A stretch of 64,000 bases of DNA from an uncultured Pelagibacteraceae bacterium. GTDB lineage: Bacteria > Pseudomonadota > Alphaproteobacteria > Pelagibacterales > Pelagibacteraceae. Numbering within the stretch: the stretch's first letter is position 1; each line of letters starts with the position of its first letter. Below, in pieces: positions 29,165-40,419 of the stretch. The notes under the pieces are model-generated. The model saw only the letters and a program-made list of their open reading frames with translations. It did no database searches and was not told where the DNA came from. Made by a program: the position numbers and the translations under genes. The DNA lies in NCBI GenBank assembly GCA_902529645.1, contig CABZXO010000002.1, positions 62,001 through 126,000 of the forward strand. The letters are read 5' to 3'.

Positions 29165-29958
29165 TAAGCAGCACTACCAATTGTTGATTCTTGATTCATA
29201 AACTCGTCAGTAAAACTAAAGTAAGATTTACTGCCAGGACAGTTCTTGTCATAAAGCAATACAGGCATACCATGGGAGGGTGCTTCTGATAGTCTAACAT
29301 TCCTTGGTATGACTGTTGAGTAAACTTTTTCACTAAAATAATCTCTAGCTTCTTTCTCAACTTGAGATGAAAGTTTATTTCTTTTGTCATACATAGTTAG
29401 AAGTATGCCCCGGATTTTCAAATCTGGATTTAAACTAGCTTTAATCCTTTCGATCGTTTTCATTAACTGAGTTAAACCCTCTAAAGCAAAAAATTCAGTC
29501 TGAAGTGGTACCAATAGAGAATTTGAACTTACAAGTGCCATTACCGTCAACAAGCTTAAAGAAGGTGGGCAATCGATCAAGACATAATCATATGATCCTC
29601 TAGAATCGTTTAAATATGCGTTTAATTTAGTCTTTAGTATAAAAGCCCTGTTACTATCATCAGCTGTCTCTAGTTCTAAGCCCGATAAGTCAACATTAGA
29701 TGTGATAATATCTAAATTTTCAAACTGTGTTTTTTTAATCACCTCGCTAATTTCTCTAGTTCCATTCAAAACCCCATAAATTGTATAACTTGAGTTATCC
29801 ATATTAGATAATCCTAGACCTGTAGTAGCATTTCCTTGGGGATCTAAGTCGATTACTAAAATTTTTTTATCTATTTGAGACAAGCCAGCTGCAAGATTTA
29901 TCACCGTAGTGGTTTTTCCGACCCCACCCTTTTGATTAATGACTGAAATAATTTGCAT
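29164..29958 (-). CDS. parA: chromosome partitioning ATPase ParA
   Basis: INQKGGVGKTTTVINLAAGL, DLDPQGNATTGLG. Confidence 0.98.
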   Translation of the reverse strand: MQIISVINQKGGVGKTTTVINLAAGLSQIDKKILVIDLDPQGNATTGLGLSNMDNSSYTIYGVLNGTREISEVIKKTQFENLDIITSNVDLSGLELETADDSNRAFILKTKLNAYLNDSRGSYDYVLIDCPPSLSLLTVMALVSSNSLLVPLQTEFFALEGLTQLMKTIERIKASLNPDLKIRGILLTMYDKRNKLSSQVEKEARDYFSEKVYSTVIPRNVRLSEAPSHGMPVLLYDKNCPGSKSYFSFTDEFMNQESTIGSAA

Positions 29959-29979
29959 TTAATTTTTTTTACAATCCCT

Positions 29980-30624
29980 TCAATTTTTTTTTTTAATTTT
30001 TTTAATATTTATTAAATAAGAATCTTCACTTGTTAAACTTTTTTTTTCCATATAATCCATTTCCCATTTCTTTTTAGAATTATCAAAAATTTTTTTTCCA
30101 TTCTTTCCGATAAAAAAAATTAAATTTTTATATTTTGAAAAATTTTCATATACTAAATCTAAAACAACTGGCATTGGTTTGAATGCTCTAGACATTATTG
30201 TTCCTGTTTCTAAATTTTTTATTTCAAAAATATTTTTTTGAAAAACCTTTGTATTTAAATTTAAATTTTTTGAAACTTCCTTTAAAAAATGGCTTTTATG
30301 GTAACTTTTTTCATAAAGATGCACATTCATATTGTTTTTCATATTTTTTAGTATAATTGCCACGATTATCCCTGGCATCCCCCCTCCTGAACCTATATCT
30401 GTGGTTGTATTACTATTTAAGTCAACGAAATCAATAATTTGTGCAGAATCTATAATATGACGGTCAATTATAGCTTTTTTTGATGCTGTATTTTGGCTAA
30501 TTATGTTAATTTTTTTATTTTTTTCAAGAATCATAGATATATAGTTTTCGAAGTCCAAAATTGTTTCACGTGAAACATTTAAGTGATTGATTCTAGAATA
30601 AGAATTTAAAATTTCATTATCCAT
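29980..30624 (-). CDS. rsmG: 16S rRNA (guanine-N7)-methyltransferase RsmG
   Basis: NIISQNTASKKAIIDRHIIDSAQI, TDIGSGGGMPGIIVAI. Confidence 0.94.
   Translation of the reverse strand: MDNEILNSYSRINHLNVSRETILDFENYISMILEKNKKINIISQNTASKKAIIDRHIIDSAQIIDFVDLNSNTTTDIGSGGGMPGIIVAIILKNMKNNMNVHLYEKSYHKSHFLKEVSKNLNLNTKVFQKNIFEIKNLETGTIMSRAFKPMPVVLDLVYENFSKYKNLIFFIGKNGKKIFDNSKKKWEMDYMEKKSLTSEDSYLINIKKIKKKN
30562..30577. promoter_or_regulatory. parS centromere site TGTTTCACGTGAAACA
   Basis: Perfect 16-bp palindrome identical to the bacterial parS consensus, 1.4 kb from parB, inside the rsmG 5' end. Confidence 0.95.
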
Positions 30625-32495
30625 TAAGCTATATGCTTAATAGACTTTCTTTTGACATGTGACAACAAAATATATACGGCTGCAGGAGTTATTCCATCAA
30701 TTCTTAGAGCTTGGCCCATAGTTTTAGGCTTAATTTCTTTAAATTTAGCTTTTACCTCATTAGATAGGCCTGATAGTCTATCATAATTGATTTTATCGGG
30801 GATAATTAGATTTTCATCCCTCTTAAATGCTAAAATATCAGCTTTTTGCTTCTTTAGGTACCCACTATAATGAGCATTTATTTCTACTTGTTCGTCAATT
30901 TCTTTACTAAAAAAAGGTATATCAGACCATATTTCCCTAATTTTACTCATATTAACCCCTTTTTGAGTTAAAACTTCGCTAGATGATCTCAATATTCCGT
31001 CTTTTGCAATTTTAATTCCAAATTTCTCTGCTTTGGAGGGTGAAATCTTAGATTCTTTCATTTTTCCATTTATTTGTCTAATTTGTTCAAATTTACTCAA
31101 ATATAAGTCTTTTCTCTCATTACCTATTAAACCAATATCAATTCCCTTTGTAGTTAATCTTTGATCAGCATTATCTGATCTCAAACTTAATCTATATTCT
31201 GCTCTTGATGTAAACATTCGATATGGCTCAGCCACTCCTTTTGTCACCAAATCATCTATCATTACTCCAATATAAGCGTCAGATCTATCAAGAATAAATG
31301 GTTCTAATTTTTTAACAGATAAGGCAGCATTTACTCCTGCTATAAGGCCTTGAGCAGCAGCTTCCTCATATCCTGTTGTACCGTTAATTTGTCCAGCAAG
31401 ATAAAGATTGCTTATTTTCTTGGTTTCAAGGGTTAAGAATAGTTCACGTGGATCTATATAATCATATTCTATTGCATATCCTGGTCTTAGTATAGCAACA
31501 TTTTCTAAACCATTGATATTATTACATATTTCTTGTTGAACATCAGCTGGGAGTGATGTGGAGATACCATTTGGGTAAATTGTGTGATCATTTAGACCTT
31601 CTGGTTCTAAAAATATCTGGTGACGAACTTTATCTGCAAATTTTACTATCTTATCTTCTATAGAAGGACAATATCTTGGTCCCACTCCTTTTATATTGCC
31701 TGAGTACATAGCACTCTTAGATAAATTCTTTTCTATAATTTTATGAACCTTCTCATTTGTGTATGTCATTCGGCAGGATACCTGTTTGTTCAAATTTTTT
31801 TTTGTTAAGAATGAAAAGAAATAAGGATCGTCATCTGCAAATTGTTCCTCTAAGTTTTCAAAATTAATAGTTCTTGCATCTAGTCTTGGTGGAGTTCCAG
31901 TTTTTAATCTTCCAATTTTAAAATTATATTTAGCTAATTGTTCACTTAAACCTGTAGAGGGTTTTTCATCGTATCTTCCAGCAGGAGTTCTTTCATCACC
32001 TATATGTATCAAACCATTTAAAAAAGTGCCTGTTGTGAGTATTAACTTATTCGATAGAACTTTCTTACCTTCTTTAGTTTCAAACCCATTTATTGAATTT
32101 TTATTGAAAATAAACTTTACTACTGGATCTGAAAAAACACTTAAATTACAATAGTTTATCAATTTTTCTTGCATATATTTTCGATATAATGACCGATCTG
32201 ATTGAGTTCTTGGTCCTCTAACTGCAGGCCCTCTACTTCTATTTAATAATCTAAATTGTATACCTGATTTGTCTGCTATATCTCCCATAACACCATCAAG
32301 GGCATCTATTTCTCTAACCAAATGGCCTTTGCCCAAGCCTCCTATTGCTGGGTTACAAGACATCTCACCGATTGTTTCTATTTTATGAGTAAATAAGGCA
32401 GTGTTCACTCCAAGACGAGCAGAAGCTGCTGCAGCTTCACATCCAGCATGACCCCCTCCAATTACAACAACATCAAATGACAAATCATTTTTCAT
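30624..32495 (-). CDS. mnmG: tRNA uridine-5-carboxymethylaminomethyl modification enzyme MnmG (GidA)
   Basis: [31 protein letters not shown]. Confidence 0.98.
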   Translation of the reverse strand: MKNDLSFDVVVIGGGHAGCEAAAASARLGVNTALFTHKIETIGEMSCNPAIGGLGKGHLVREIDALDGVMGDIADKSGIQFRLLNRSRGPAVRGPRTQSDRSLYRKYMQEKLINYCNLSVFSDPVVKFIFNKNSINGFETKEGKKVLSNKLILTTGTFLNGLIHIGDERTPAGRYDEKPSTGLSEQLAKYNFKIGRLKTGTPPRLDARTINFENLEEQFADDDPYFFSFLTKKNLNKQVSCRMTYTNEKVHKIIEKNLSKSAMYSGNIKGVGPRYCPSIEDKIVKFADKVRHQIFLEPEGLNDHTIYPNGISTSLPADVQQEICNNINGLENVAILRPGYAIEYDYIDPRELFLTLETKKISNLYLAGQINGTTGYEEAAAQGLIAGVNAALSVKKLEPFILDRSDAYIGVMIDDLVTKGVAEPYRMFTSRAEYRLSLRSDNADQRLTTKGIDIGLIGNERKDLYLSKFEQIRQINGKMKESKISPSKAEKFGIKIAKDGILRSSSEVLTQKGVNMSKIREIWSDIPFFSKEIDEQVEINAHYSGYLKKQKADILAFKRDENLIIPDKINYDRLSGLSNEVKAKFKEIKPKTMGQALRIDGITPAAVYILLSHVKRKSIKHIA

Positions 32496-32611
32496 AACCC
32501 AAATCTATATGTGATTATATAATTTACAAGATAGGCTTTATTTTTTGTAAATAAGCCCTATTTATCTATGTTTTTAGGTAAAAAAACCAAAATAACCAGC
32601 AAAATTAAGTA

Positions 32612-33943
32612 TTATTTACCAATGCAAAAATCGTTGAAAATACTACCTAATATCTCCTCTACATCGACTTGTCCAACAATCATACCCAAATGTCGAGTAG
32701 CTAATCTTAAATCTTCTGCAGCTTTATCGTAATCTTCGATTTCTTTTTTTTGATTAAAGTTATTTAGATGATCCAAACACTGTTGAAGATGTTGCCTGTG
32801 TCTCTCTCTTGTAATGAAAATATCATCACTTGTAAGAAACTTATTTTTTAAATTATTTTTTATTTTTAATATTAATTCCTCAATATTTTTATTTTCTTTG
32901 ATTGAAATTAAAACATGATTTGTTTTTTTAATTTCAGGATCAATATCTTTTTTTAAAAGATCAGACTTGTTTACAACTAAAATTGCATTTTCATCTAACA
33001 AATCCTTCAAAACATCAGTAAAATCAGTGCTTTTTGCATCAACCACAACAAGCTTTAAATCTGATTCTTCAGCTCTATTTAGAGATAATTTAATTCCTTT
33101 TTTTTCTATCTCATCTTTAGAATCTCTTATTCCGGCTGTATCAGAGATTATAACGGGATATCCGTCTATGTTTAGATGTGTTTCAATTACGTCTCTAGTG
33201 GTACCTGCTATTTCAGAAACTATTGCTACATCACGATTGGATAAATGATTGATCAAACTAGATTTTCCAGCATTTGTTGGACCAATAATAGCAATCTTGA
33301 AACCTTCTCTAATTCTTTCTCCAACTTTTTTATCATTTAATATTTTTCTAATTTTAGTTATTATTTCATCTGAACTATTTTTAATTTCATCTAAAATATT
33401 ATTTGGTAAATCTTCATCTGGAAAATCAATTTTAGCTTCAATATGAGATAACATTTTTAAAAGTTTTTCTCTTAAAAAATTGAATTGATCTGCTGATTTT
33501 CCATTCATAATTTTAATTGCTTGTTGTCTTTGAATTTCAGTTTCCGACGAAATTAAATCAGCAATACTCTCTGCTTTGAGTAAATTTATTTTTCCATTTT
33601 GAAATGCTATTTTTGTAAACTCACCTGGTTCAGCTAATCTACAATTTTCTATATCTGAAAGAGAAGAGTGTAGAGCATCCACCACAGCTTTACTTCCATG
33701 AACCTGTATCTCGGCCATATCCTCACCTGTGTAGCTCTCAGGGCCAGGGAAGCATATAATTATACACTCATCTATTAGCTCATAAGTGTTGATTTTATTG
33801 ATTTTTCTTAATGATGCCACTCTTGGCTTGGGTGGGTCTTTTCCAGTTAAAAGTTTGATTGCTCTAAATGTCTCTTTTCCTGAAATTCTTACTACAGCAA
33901 TACCTGAAATGCCAGGCCCACTAGATAGTGCATAAATTGTCAT
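32612..33943 (-). CDS. mnmE: tRNA modification GTPase MnmE (TrmE)
   Basis: GPTNAGKSSLINHLSNRDVAIVSEIAGTTRDVIE, C-terminal FCIGK. Confidence 0.98.
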   Translation of the reverse strand: MTIYALSSGPGISGIAVVRISGKETFRAIKLLTGKDPPKPRVASLRKINKINTYELIDECIIICFPGPESYTGEDMAEIQVHGSKAVVDALHSSLSDIENCRLAEPGEFTKIAFQNGKINLLKAESIADLISSETEIQRQQAIKIMNGKSADQFNFLREKLLKMLSHIEAKIDFPDEDLPNNILDEIKNSSDEIITKIRKILNDKKVGERIREGFKIAIIGPTNAGKSSLINHLSNRDVAIVSEIAGTTRDVIETHLNIDGYPVIISDTAGIRDSKDEIEKKGIKLSLNRAEESDLKLVVVDAKSTDFTDVLKDLLDENAILVVNKSDLLKKDIDPEIKKTNHVLISIKENKNIEELILKIKNNLKNKFLTSDDIFITRERHRQHLQQCLDHLNNFNQKKEIEDYDKAAEDLRLATRHLGMIVGQVDVEEILGSIFNDFCIGK

Positions 33944-33964
33944 AAGATAATTATACTTGGTTTT

Positions 33965-35527
33965 TTATAAGTTGGAATCAAGAATGTTAAACATCTCAGA
34001 TAAATATTTAACATAAGCTTCATTAGATTTAATTGAAGACTTATAAATAGGCTGACTTGCTTGTGCAACACTTACTGTTTGAACGGGAGTCTTTTTATTT
34101 TTATAAAAATTTAAACATTCTGGATCCCAGGGTAAATCACAAAATGAAATTATTTTTTTAACCTCAGTTTCTGGTGAATTTATAATTTTTTCATAATTTG
34201 CATCAAAAATATCATCTTTAAATTTAGATTTCCAATATTTCATTAATCTTGAATATAATACGTATTGCTCTGCTATACTTTTTTGATCGTATGCCCAGAA
34301 CATAGTTGGCGATGAAAAATAATTTTTAAAAATCGATAAACAATTATCTTTAGGATTTCTGAAACAGTGAATAATCTTACTATTGGGAAAAAAAATTTTA
34401 ATAAATCCAATCCAAATAAAATTTTGTGGGGCTTTATCAGTTACTATATGAGATTTAAAATTATGAAAATCGATTAAATTATTATACTTTTCATAAACCT
34501 GATTTTGTGAGTTTTTTATTTCATCCAGAATCTTTGATTTATTAAATTTAATACTTTCTAAAAAACTATATTTAATTATTTCGGAGAGATAATGAATTTC
34601 ACCAGCACCATTTACAGAATTATGAGAGGCTATCATTTGTTCAATCAAAGTAGTTCCAGATCTTGGCATCCCACAAATAAAAATATTTTTTTTTGAATTT
34701 ATTGATTTTGGCACACTAATATCTATAGAATCGAATAGCTTTATAATATTATCAAATAATTTTTTTGTATTTTCCAATTTAGGATCAAGATTATTTTTTT
34801 TTATAGAATTTGCTTTTTTTAAAAAAAGAAAAGAATTTTCAAAATCTTTAAGATCCTCATATGCTTTTCCTAGTGCAAAGAAAAGTTCTGTTTTTTGGTC
34901 TGAGTTTAAATTTTCAAAATTTTCATCATCAATCAATTTCCTCATTTCATTTAAATGCTTATTATCTTTATTATAGTAAATCATTGAGCTTAAAAGTTTA
35001 TGCGCTGTAGTGTTGAGGGGCTCAATACTAAGAATTTTTGACAAATAAATTTTTGAATCGTTCATTTCACCTAAACCTTGACAACAAACAGCAAGATTTA
35101 ACAAAAGATTGATGTTTTCAGGCTCTATTTTTATAGCTTTAAATAATAATTCTTTTGCTTGTTCATATTGATTAATTTCTCTTTTAAGATTTGCATAATT
35201 ATTTAAAGCTTTAACATTTTTAGTGTCATTACTAATAATGGTTTTATATAAATTTTCTGCCTCCTTAAATTCTAATAAGTTTTTATAAGAATTTGCTAAA
35301 TTATTCATCGCTGCATAATTATCCTCTTGCACAAATAATGATTTTTTAAAATAAATTATTGATTTTTTTGTTTGATTACATTGCTGCAAAATCAAACCAT
35401 GTAAATTTAAAACATAAGAATTATTAGGAAATTTTTTAACTAAACTCTCACATTTTGACAACGCCCGTGAAAATTTATTTAAACTAATTAAATTATTTAT
35501 TTCAATTATTCTGTTTTTAAGATCCAT
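33965..35527 (-). CDS. TPR-repeat sulfotransferase family protein
   Basis: N-terminal TPRs; NIFICGMPRSGTTLIEQMIASH (PAPS-binding loop). Confidence 0.88.
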   Translation of the reverse strand: MDLKNRIIEINNLISLNKFSRALSKCESLVKKFPNNSYVLNLHGLILQQCNQTKKSIIYFKKSLFVQEDNYAAMNNLANSYKNLLEFKEAENLYKTIISNDTKNVKALNNYANLKREINQYEQAKELLFKAIKIEPENINLLLNLAVCCQGLGEMNDSKIYLSKILSIEPLNTTAHKLLSSMIYYNKDNKHLNEMRKLIDDENFENLNSDQKTELFFALGKAYEDLKDFENSFLFLKKANSIKKNNLDPKLENTKKLFDNIIKLFDSIDISVPKSINSKKNIFICGMPRSGTTLIEQMIASHNSVNGAGEIHYLSEIIKYSFLESIKFNKSKILDEIKNSQNQVYEKYNNLIDFHNFKSHIVTDKAPQNFIWIGFIKIFFPNSKIIHCFRNPKDNCLSIFKNYFSSPTMFWAYDQKSIAEQYVLYSRLMKYWKSKFKDDIFDANYEKIINSPETEVKKIISFCDLPWDPECLNFYKNKKTPVQTVSVAQASQPIYKSSIKSNEAYVKYLSEMFNILDSNL

Positions 35528-35554
35528 AAAATATTTGGATAAAAAACATTTTAA

Positions 35555-36823
35555 TTATGCGGGTTTGTTCATAGAATTGAAAAACTCAGCATTATTTTTT
35601 GTATCTTTTAATTTAGAGTTTATAAACTCAATTGCATCCATTGTTCCCATGGGTGCAATTATTCTTCGGAGAACATTCATTTTTTGTAAATCATTTTTAT
35701 CAAATAATAATTCTTCTCTCCTTGTTCCTGATTTTGTTATATCTATTGCCGGATAAATTCTTTTATCTGCAATTTTTCTATCTAATATTGTTTCGCTATT
35801 GCCTGTTCCTTTAAATTCTTCAAAAATTACTTCATCCATTCTGCTTCCCGTATCAATTAAAGCCGTAGATATAATTGTTAATGAGCCGCCTTCTTCAATA
35901 TTTCTCGCTGCGCCAAAAAATCTTTTGGGTCTCTGAAGTGCATTTGCATCGACACCTCCTGTTAGAACCTTTCCTGAACTTGGTATTACAGCATTATATG
36001 CTCTTCCTAATCTTGTTATTGAATCTAATAATATAATTACATCTTTTTTATGCTCGGTTAGTCTTTTAGCTTTTTCGATAACCATTTCAGCTACTGCTAC
36101 GTGCCTTTGGGCTGGTTCATCAAAAGTAGAACTAATTACTTCTCCTTTTACAGTTCTTTGCATATCTGTTACTTCTTCAGGACGCTCATCAATCAACAGC
36201 ACCATTAAATAACATTCCGGATAGTTTTTAGCTATTGAGTTTGCGATGCTTTGCAAAATCATTGTTTTACCAGCTTTAGGTGGGGAGATAATTATAGATC
36301 TTTGTCCTTTTCCTATTGGGCTAACTAGGTCAATAAGTCTGGGGGTTAAATCTTGTTTTTTATCAACTTTCGTAGTTTCAACTTCCATTACCAGTTGCTT
36401 GTCTGGATATAACGGTGTTAAGTTATCAAATGCAATTTTGTGTCTGGCTTTTTCTGGTTCCTCAAAATTTATCTTACTAACCTGTAATAACGCAAAATAT
36501 CTTTCTCCTTCTTTGGGAGCTCTTACTGGTCCTTCGACTGTATCTCCAGTTCTCAAACCAAATTTTCTAATTTGGCTTGGGCTAACATAAATATCATCCG
36601 GTCCTGGAAGGTAATTTGACTCCATCGCTCTTAAAAAACCAAAGCCGTCTTGTAATAACTGTAAAACTCCTAAACCAGTAATTTCCTCTTTTTCGGCAAC
36701 CTTTTTAAGGATTGCAAAAAGTATTTCTTGTTTTCTCAAGGTACTAGCATTTTCTATGCCAAGTTCTTCTGCTTGAGTGATAAGTTGTTCAGATGATTTT
36801 AGTTTTAGTTCTTGAATATTCAT
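35555..36823 (-). CDS. rho: transcription termination factor Rho
   Basis: [47 protein letters not shown]. Confidence 0.98.
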   Translation of the reverse strand: MNIQELKLKSSEQLITQAEELGIENASTLRKQEILFAILKKVAEKEEITGLGVLQLLQDGFGFLRAMESNYLPGPDDIYVSPSQIRKFGLRTGDTVEGPVRAPKEGERYFALLQVSKINFEEPEKARHKIAFDNLTPLYPDKQLVMEVETTKVDKKQDLTPRLIDLVSPIGKGQRSIIISPPKAGKTMILQSIANSIAKNYPECYLMVLLIDERPEEVTDMQRTVKGEVISSTFDEPAQRHVAVAEMVIEKAKRLTEHKKDVIILLDSITRLGRAYNAVIPSSGKVLTGGVDANALQRPKRFFGAARNIEEGGSLTIISTALIDTGSRMDEVIFEEFKGTGNSETILDRKIADKRIYPAIDITKSGTRREELLFDKNDLQKMNVLRRIIAPMGTMDAIEFINSKLKDTKNNAEFFNSMNKPA

Positions 36824-36889
36824 GATTGGTTGTTTGATAAGGACTTATCAATTTATGATAATATATATACTGCTGTTGTTATTTCAACC

Positions 36890-37324
36890 CTAGATTGGCT
36901 TAAAAATAGCTAAAAAAACAACAATAATTAAGATAATAGTTGGAATTTCATTAATAATTCTAAAAAATTTTGCAGATCTTGTGTTTGTAGAATTTTTTAG
37001 CGCAACAAGACATTTTCCTAAATACCCATTATATGCTGATAACAGTATTACCAAGGCAATCTTAATTTGAAACCATAATTGAGAGAAAATATCTGTTCCA
37101 TTAAGATAAATTAATACTAATCCAAAAACCCAAGTAAAAATCATTGCGGGCCGCATGATATAAAAAAATAATCTTTTTTCCATCACCTCAAATATATCTG
37201 TTGCTTCTTTTTTTTCTTTATTTTCAACATGGTAAACAAAAATTCTAGGGAGATACAAAAGGCCAGCCATCCAAGAAACAAATGCAATTATATGTAAAGC
37301 TTTAAATAATAAATACGAATTCAT
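36890..37324 (-). CDS. hemJ: HemJ-type protoporphyrinogen oxidase
   Basis: KALHIIAFVSWMAGLLYLPRIFVYH, multi-TM, next to hemH/hemE. Confidence 0.88.
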   Translation of the reverse strand: MNSYLLFKALHIIAFVSWMAGLLYLPRIFVYHVENKEKKEATDIFEVMEKRLFFYIMRPAMIFTWVFGLVLIYLNGTDIFSQLWFQIKIALVILLSAYNGYLGKCLVALKNSTNTRSAKFFRIINEIPTIILIIVVFLAIFKPI

Positions 37325-37327
37325 ATA

Positions 37328-38323
37328 TCAAATATTTCTTTCAATTAAGGACTTTAGTAAAATGATATGGTCATTATTATCATTTAAACAGGGGACCATA
37401 TCAAAATTTTCTCCTCCTGAATTTATAAAGCTTTCTTTAGCTTGAATTTGTATTTCTTCTAGAGTTTCTACACAATCAGATGCGAAACCTGGACAAATTG
37501 TAAGAACTTTTTTAACACCCTCTTTTGGCAAACTTTCTAAAGTCTTGTCAGTATATGGCTGAAGCCATTCTTGTGGGCCAAATCTTGATTGAAATGTAGT
37601 TTTTATTTTAATTGAACTAAATTTTTCAGAGATAAGTCTTGTTGTTTTATGACAATAACAGTGGTAAGGATCGCCTTTATCAAAATATTTTTTTGGTATC
37701 CCGTGGTAAGAAGCTATGATCAGATCTGGTTTCCAGTTAATTTCATTTATTTTTTTATTAATTGAATTAACAAGAGCATCTATATAAAGTATTTCGGATT
37801 CGTAATGAGGAATTATTTTTAAAGAAGGTTGCCACCTCATTTTCATTAAAGTTCTGTATACCTCATCACAAACTGTTGCTGTAGTAGCTGCTGCATATTG
37901 CGGATAAAGAGGAAGTATTACTAAGTTTTCACAACCCATTTTATGTAATTTATGAATCTTGCTCTTAATACTGGGATTTCCATATCTCATCGCAAAATCT
38001 ATAACTATGTTTTTTTTTGATAGTGAATTCGAAATTTTCTCACTTTGCTTTTTCGTATAATAAAGTAGAGGCGATATATTTTCATCCTTCATCCATATTT
38101 CTTTATATGCTTTAGCGGTTTTAGAAGGTCTAAAGTTTAAAATGAACAAATTCAAAATTATTTGCCAAACTAACGGGTTTACTTCAATAACTCTTCTATC
38201 CGAAAGAAATTCTTTTAAATATCTTCTTATATCAAACCAGTTAGTTGAATCGGGTGTACCTAAATTAATTATAAGTACTCCTGTTTTACCATATTTTATA
38301 ATTGGATGATTTTTTTCAATCAT
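37328..38323 (-). CDS. hemH: ferrochelatase
   Basis: VLIINLGTPDS, AMRYGNPSI, SYHGIPKKYFDKGDPYHCYC. Confidence 0.97.
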   Translation of the reverse strand: MIEKNHPIIKYGKTGVLIINLGTPDSTNWFDIRRYLKEFLSDRRVIEVNPLVWQIILNLFILNFRPSKTAKAYKEIWMKDENISPLLYYTKKQSEKISNSLSKKNIVIDFAMRYGNPSIKSKIHKLHKMGCENLVILPLYPQYAAATTATVCDEVYRTLMKMRWQPSLKIIPHYESEILYIDALVNSINKKINEINWKPDLIIASYHGIPKKYFDKGDPYHCYCHKTTRLISEKFSSIKIKTTFQSRFGPQEWLQPYTDKTLESLPKEGVKKVLTICPGFASDCVETLEEIQIQAKESFINSGGENFDMVPCLNDNNDHIILLKSLIERNI

Positions 38324-39324
38324 TTAAAATCTTTTACAGTTTTGATTAAATTTTCAACCATTTCTGGGTTTGTTTCGGGTAGAATACCATGACCAAGATT
38401 AAATATATATGGATGATCTCGAAAAATTTCTAAATATTTATAAGTCTCTTTTTTTAATATTTCTATATCCGTTAACAAAATTTTTGGGTCAAGACCGCCC
38501 TGTATAGGTATATTTATATCTTTAAGTATCCTTTTTGGATCAACATTATAATCGATACTTACAGCATCAGGTTTAACAACATCACAAAATTCTTTATAAT
38601 TTTTTATTTCTCGAGGAAAACATATCACTGGTACATTTAAAGACTTTACATAATTTACTAGGTTTAGAGTCGGAGAATAAACATAATTAGGTAAATCTTT
38701 TTCTTCTAACAAGCCTGCCCAACTATCAAAAATCTGAATTACATTTGAACCATTGTCGACTTGGTTTTTTATATGAACTTTTAAGAATTTTTCAATAATT
38801 AATAAAGTTCTGTTTATTAAAAATTCATCTTTAAAAAAATCTTTTTTTAAATTTTTTTTAGGAGACTGTTGATTAATCATATAAACCAATAATGTCCACG
38901 GGGCACCAACAAAACCAATAGTATTTTTTTTATGTAGATTTTTGTCTGAACTAACTTTTTTTATTGCCTTATATACACGATGTATTTTTTCTACAAAGTC
39001 AATTTCATCGATTTTAATAATTTCATTTAAATTTAATTTTCCTAGCTTTGGACCAAAATTTTTCTCAAACTCCACCTTTTGACCTAATCCATACGGAAGC
39101 ATTAGGATATCTGAGAATATTATTGCAGCATCTAGGTCAAATCTTTTTAAAGGTTGTAGAGTTATTTCTGAAGATAAATCATCATTTAAACATAAATTAA
39201 TAAAATTAGGATTTTCTTTTCTAATTTTTCTAAATTCCGGTAAATATCTCCCAGCTTGTCTCATTATCCATATAGGATTGAAAGAAGTATCTTTATTAAC
39301 TATTACTTTGTTTAAAGGTTTCAT
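38320..39324 (-). CDS. hemE: uroporphyrinogen decarboxylase
   Basis: PIWIMRQAGRYLPEFR, IFDSWAGLL, NLGHGILPET. Confidence 0.98.
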   Translation of the reverse strand: MKPLNKVIVNKDTSFNPIWIMRQAGRYLPEFRKIRKENPNFINLCLNDDLSSEITLQPLKRFDLDAAIIFSDILMLPYGLGQKVEFEKNFGPKLGKLNLNEIIKIDEIDFVEKIHRVYKAIKKVSSDKNLHKKNTIGFVGAPWTLLVYMINQQSPKKNLKKDFFKDEFLINRTLLIIEKFLKVHIKNQVDNGSNVIQIFDSWAGLLEEKDLPNYVYSPTLNLVNYVKSLNVPVICFPREIKNYKEFCDVVKPDAVSIDYNVDPKRILKDINIPIQGGLDPKILLTDIEILKKETYKYLEIFRDHPYIFNLGHGILPETNPEMVENLIKTVKDFK

Positions 39325-39591
39325 AAATAAGTATTATTAATCATTGTAGTTGTAATATATCTTGTGAATAAAGGTGATTATTTTTTATAGACATAATTTT
39401 CACAATTTACCAACATTCTACTTAACAAAAATTGTTTAAAATGAAGCTTTTTTGATCACATTAATTCTTGTGGATTGTTTTATCCTATTTATTATTAATG
39501 TTAATAAATAGCATTTTTTACAAGGTTAATTTAAAAAATTTAAAATTGTGTAATTTAATTAAAATAATACATATTTATTAACAATTTATTC
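39325..39591. promoter_or_regulatory. candidate chromosomal replication origin (oriC)
   Basis: Divergent AT-rich gap between hemE and ppsR; TTATTCACA DnaA box at 39363-39371 (minus) plus 7/9 matches at 39396-39404, 39452-39460 and 39469-39477; strand switch; nearby parABS. Confidence 0.6.
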
Positions 39592-40419
39592 ATGAATAAT
39601 ACATATCAAATATATTTAATCTCTGATTCAACCGGCGAAACTTTAGACAGAATATTCTTAGCTCTGAAAGCTCAATTTTTAAACACAGAATATAAAGTAC
39701 ACTCTTATTCTTTTACAAGAACAGAAAATCAGATACTTAAAATTTTAGAAGACGCAAAAAATAATCCAAATTCAATAATATTATACACTATTGTAGATAA
39801 TAGCTTGGCTAAATATTTAGCGAATGTTAGTGAAAAAAAAAATATTCCATGTTTTGGTGTTTTAGGAAATTTAATTTTAAATTTTTCAAAAATATTAAAT
39901 CAAAAAGCAACACATGAGCCAAGTGGTCAACATATATTAAATGAAGAGTATTATGATAGAATTGAAGCAATTCAATTTACTATGAACCACGATGACGGAA
40001 ATTTAATAGACGAAGTGCATAAATCAGATATAATTCTTGTGGGCGTAAGCAGAACAAGCAAAACACCTACCTCTATTTATTTAGCAAATAAAGGATTTAA
40101 AACATCAAATATTCCTTTAGTAAACGAAAATTCATTACCAGAAACACTTAAAAACAATCCCAAGATGGCTTGCGTTGTTGGGCTAAGCACAGAACCACAA
40201 AGGTTAGCAGATTTGAGAAAAAATAGAATGAATTCCTTAAAAGAAACAGAAAACATCCAATACACAAATTTAGAAACTATTAAAAAAGAAGTTTTAGAAG
40301 CAAAAAAAACGTTTCAAAAATATAAATGGCCATCTATTGATGTAACGAGAAAATCTGTCGAAGAAACAGCGGCATCTATTATTAAAATTCATGAAATATA
40401 TCTAAATAATGCTAAATAA
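39592..40419 (+). CDS. ppsR: pyruvate, phosphate dikinase / PEP synthase regulatory protein
   Basis: IYLISDSTGETLDRI, LVGVSRTSKTPTSIYLANKG. Confidence 0.95.
   Translation: MNNTYQIYLISDSTGETLDRIFLALKAQFLNTEYKVHSYSFTRTENQILKILEDAKNNPNSIILYTIVDNSLAKYLANVSEKKNIPCFGVLGNLILNFSKILNQKATHEPSGQHILNEEYYDRIEAIQFTMNHDDGNLIDEVHKSDIILVGVSRTSKTPTSIYLANKGFKTSNIPLVNENSLPETLKNNPKMACVVGLSTEPQRLADLRKNRMNSLKETENIQYTNLETIKKEVLEAKKTFQKYKWPSIDVTRKSVEETAASIIKIHEIYLNNAK

Noticed and set aside
31441-31456. Second parS-like site (AGTTCACGTGGATC)
   Set aside because: Only the central CACGTG core matches; flanks do not fit TGTTTCACGTGAAACA.
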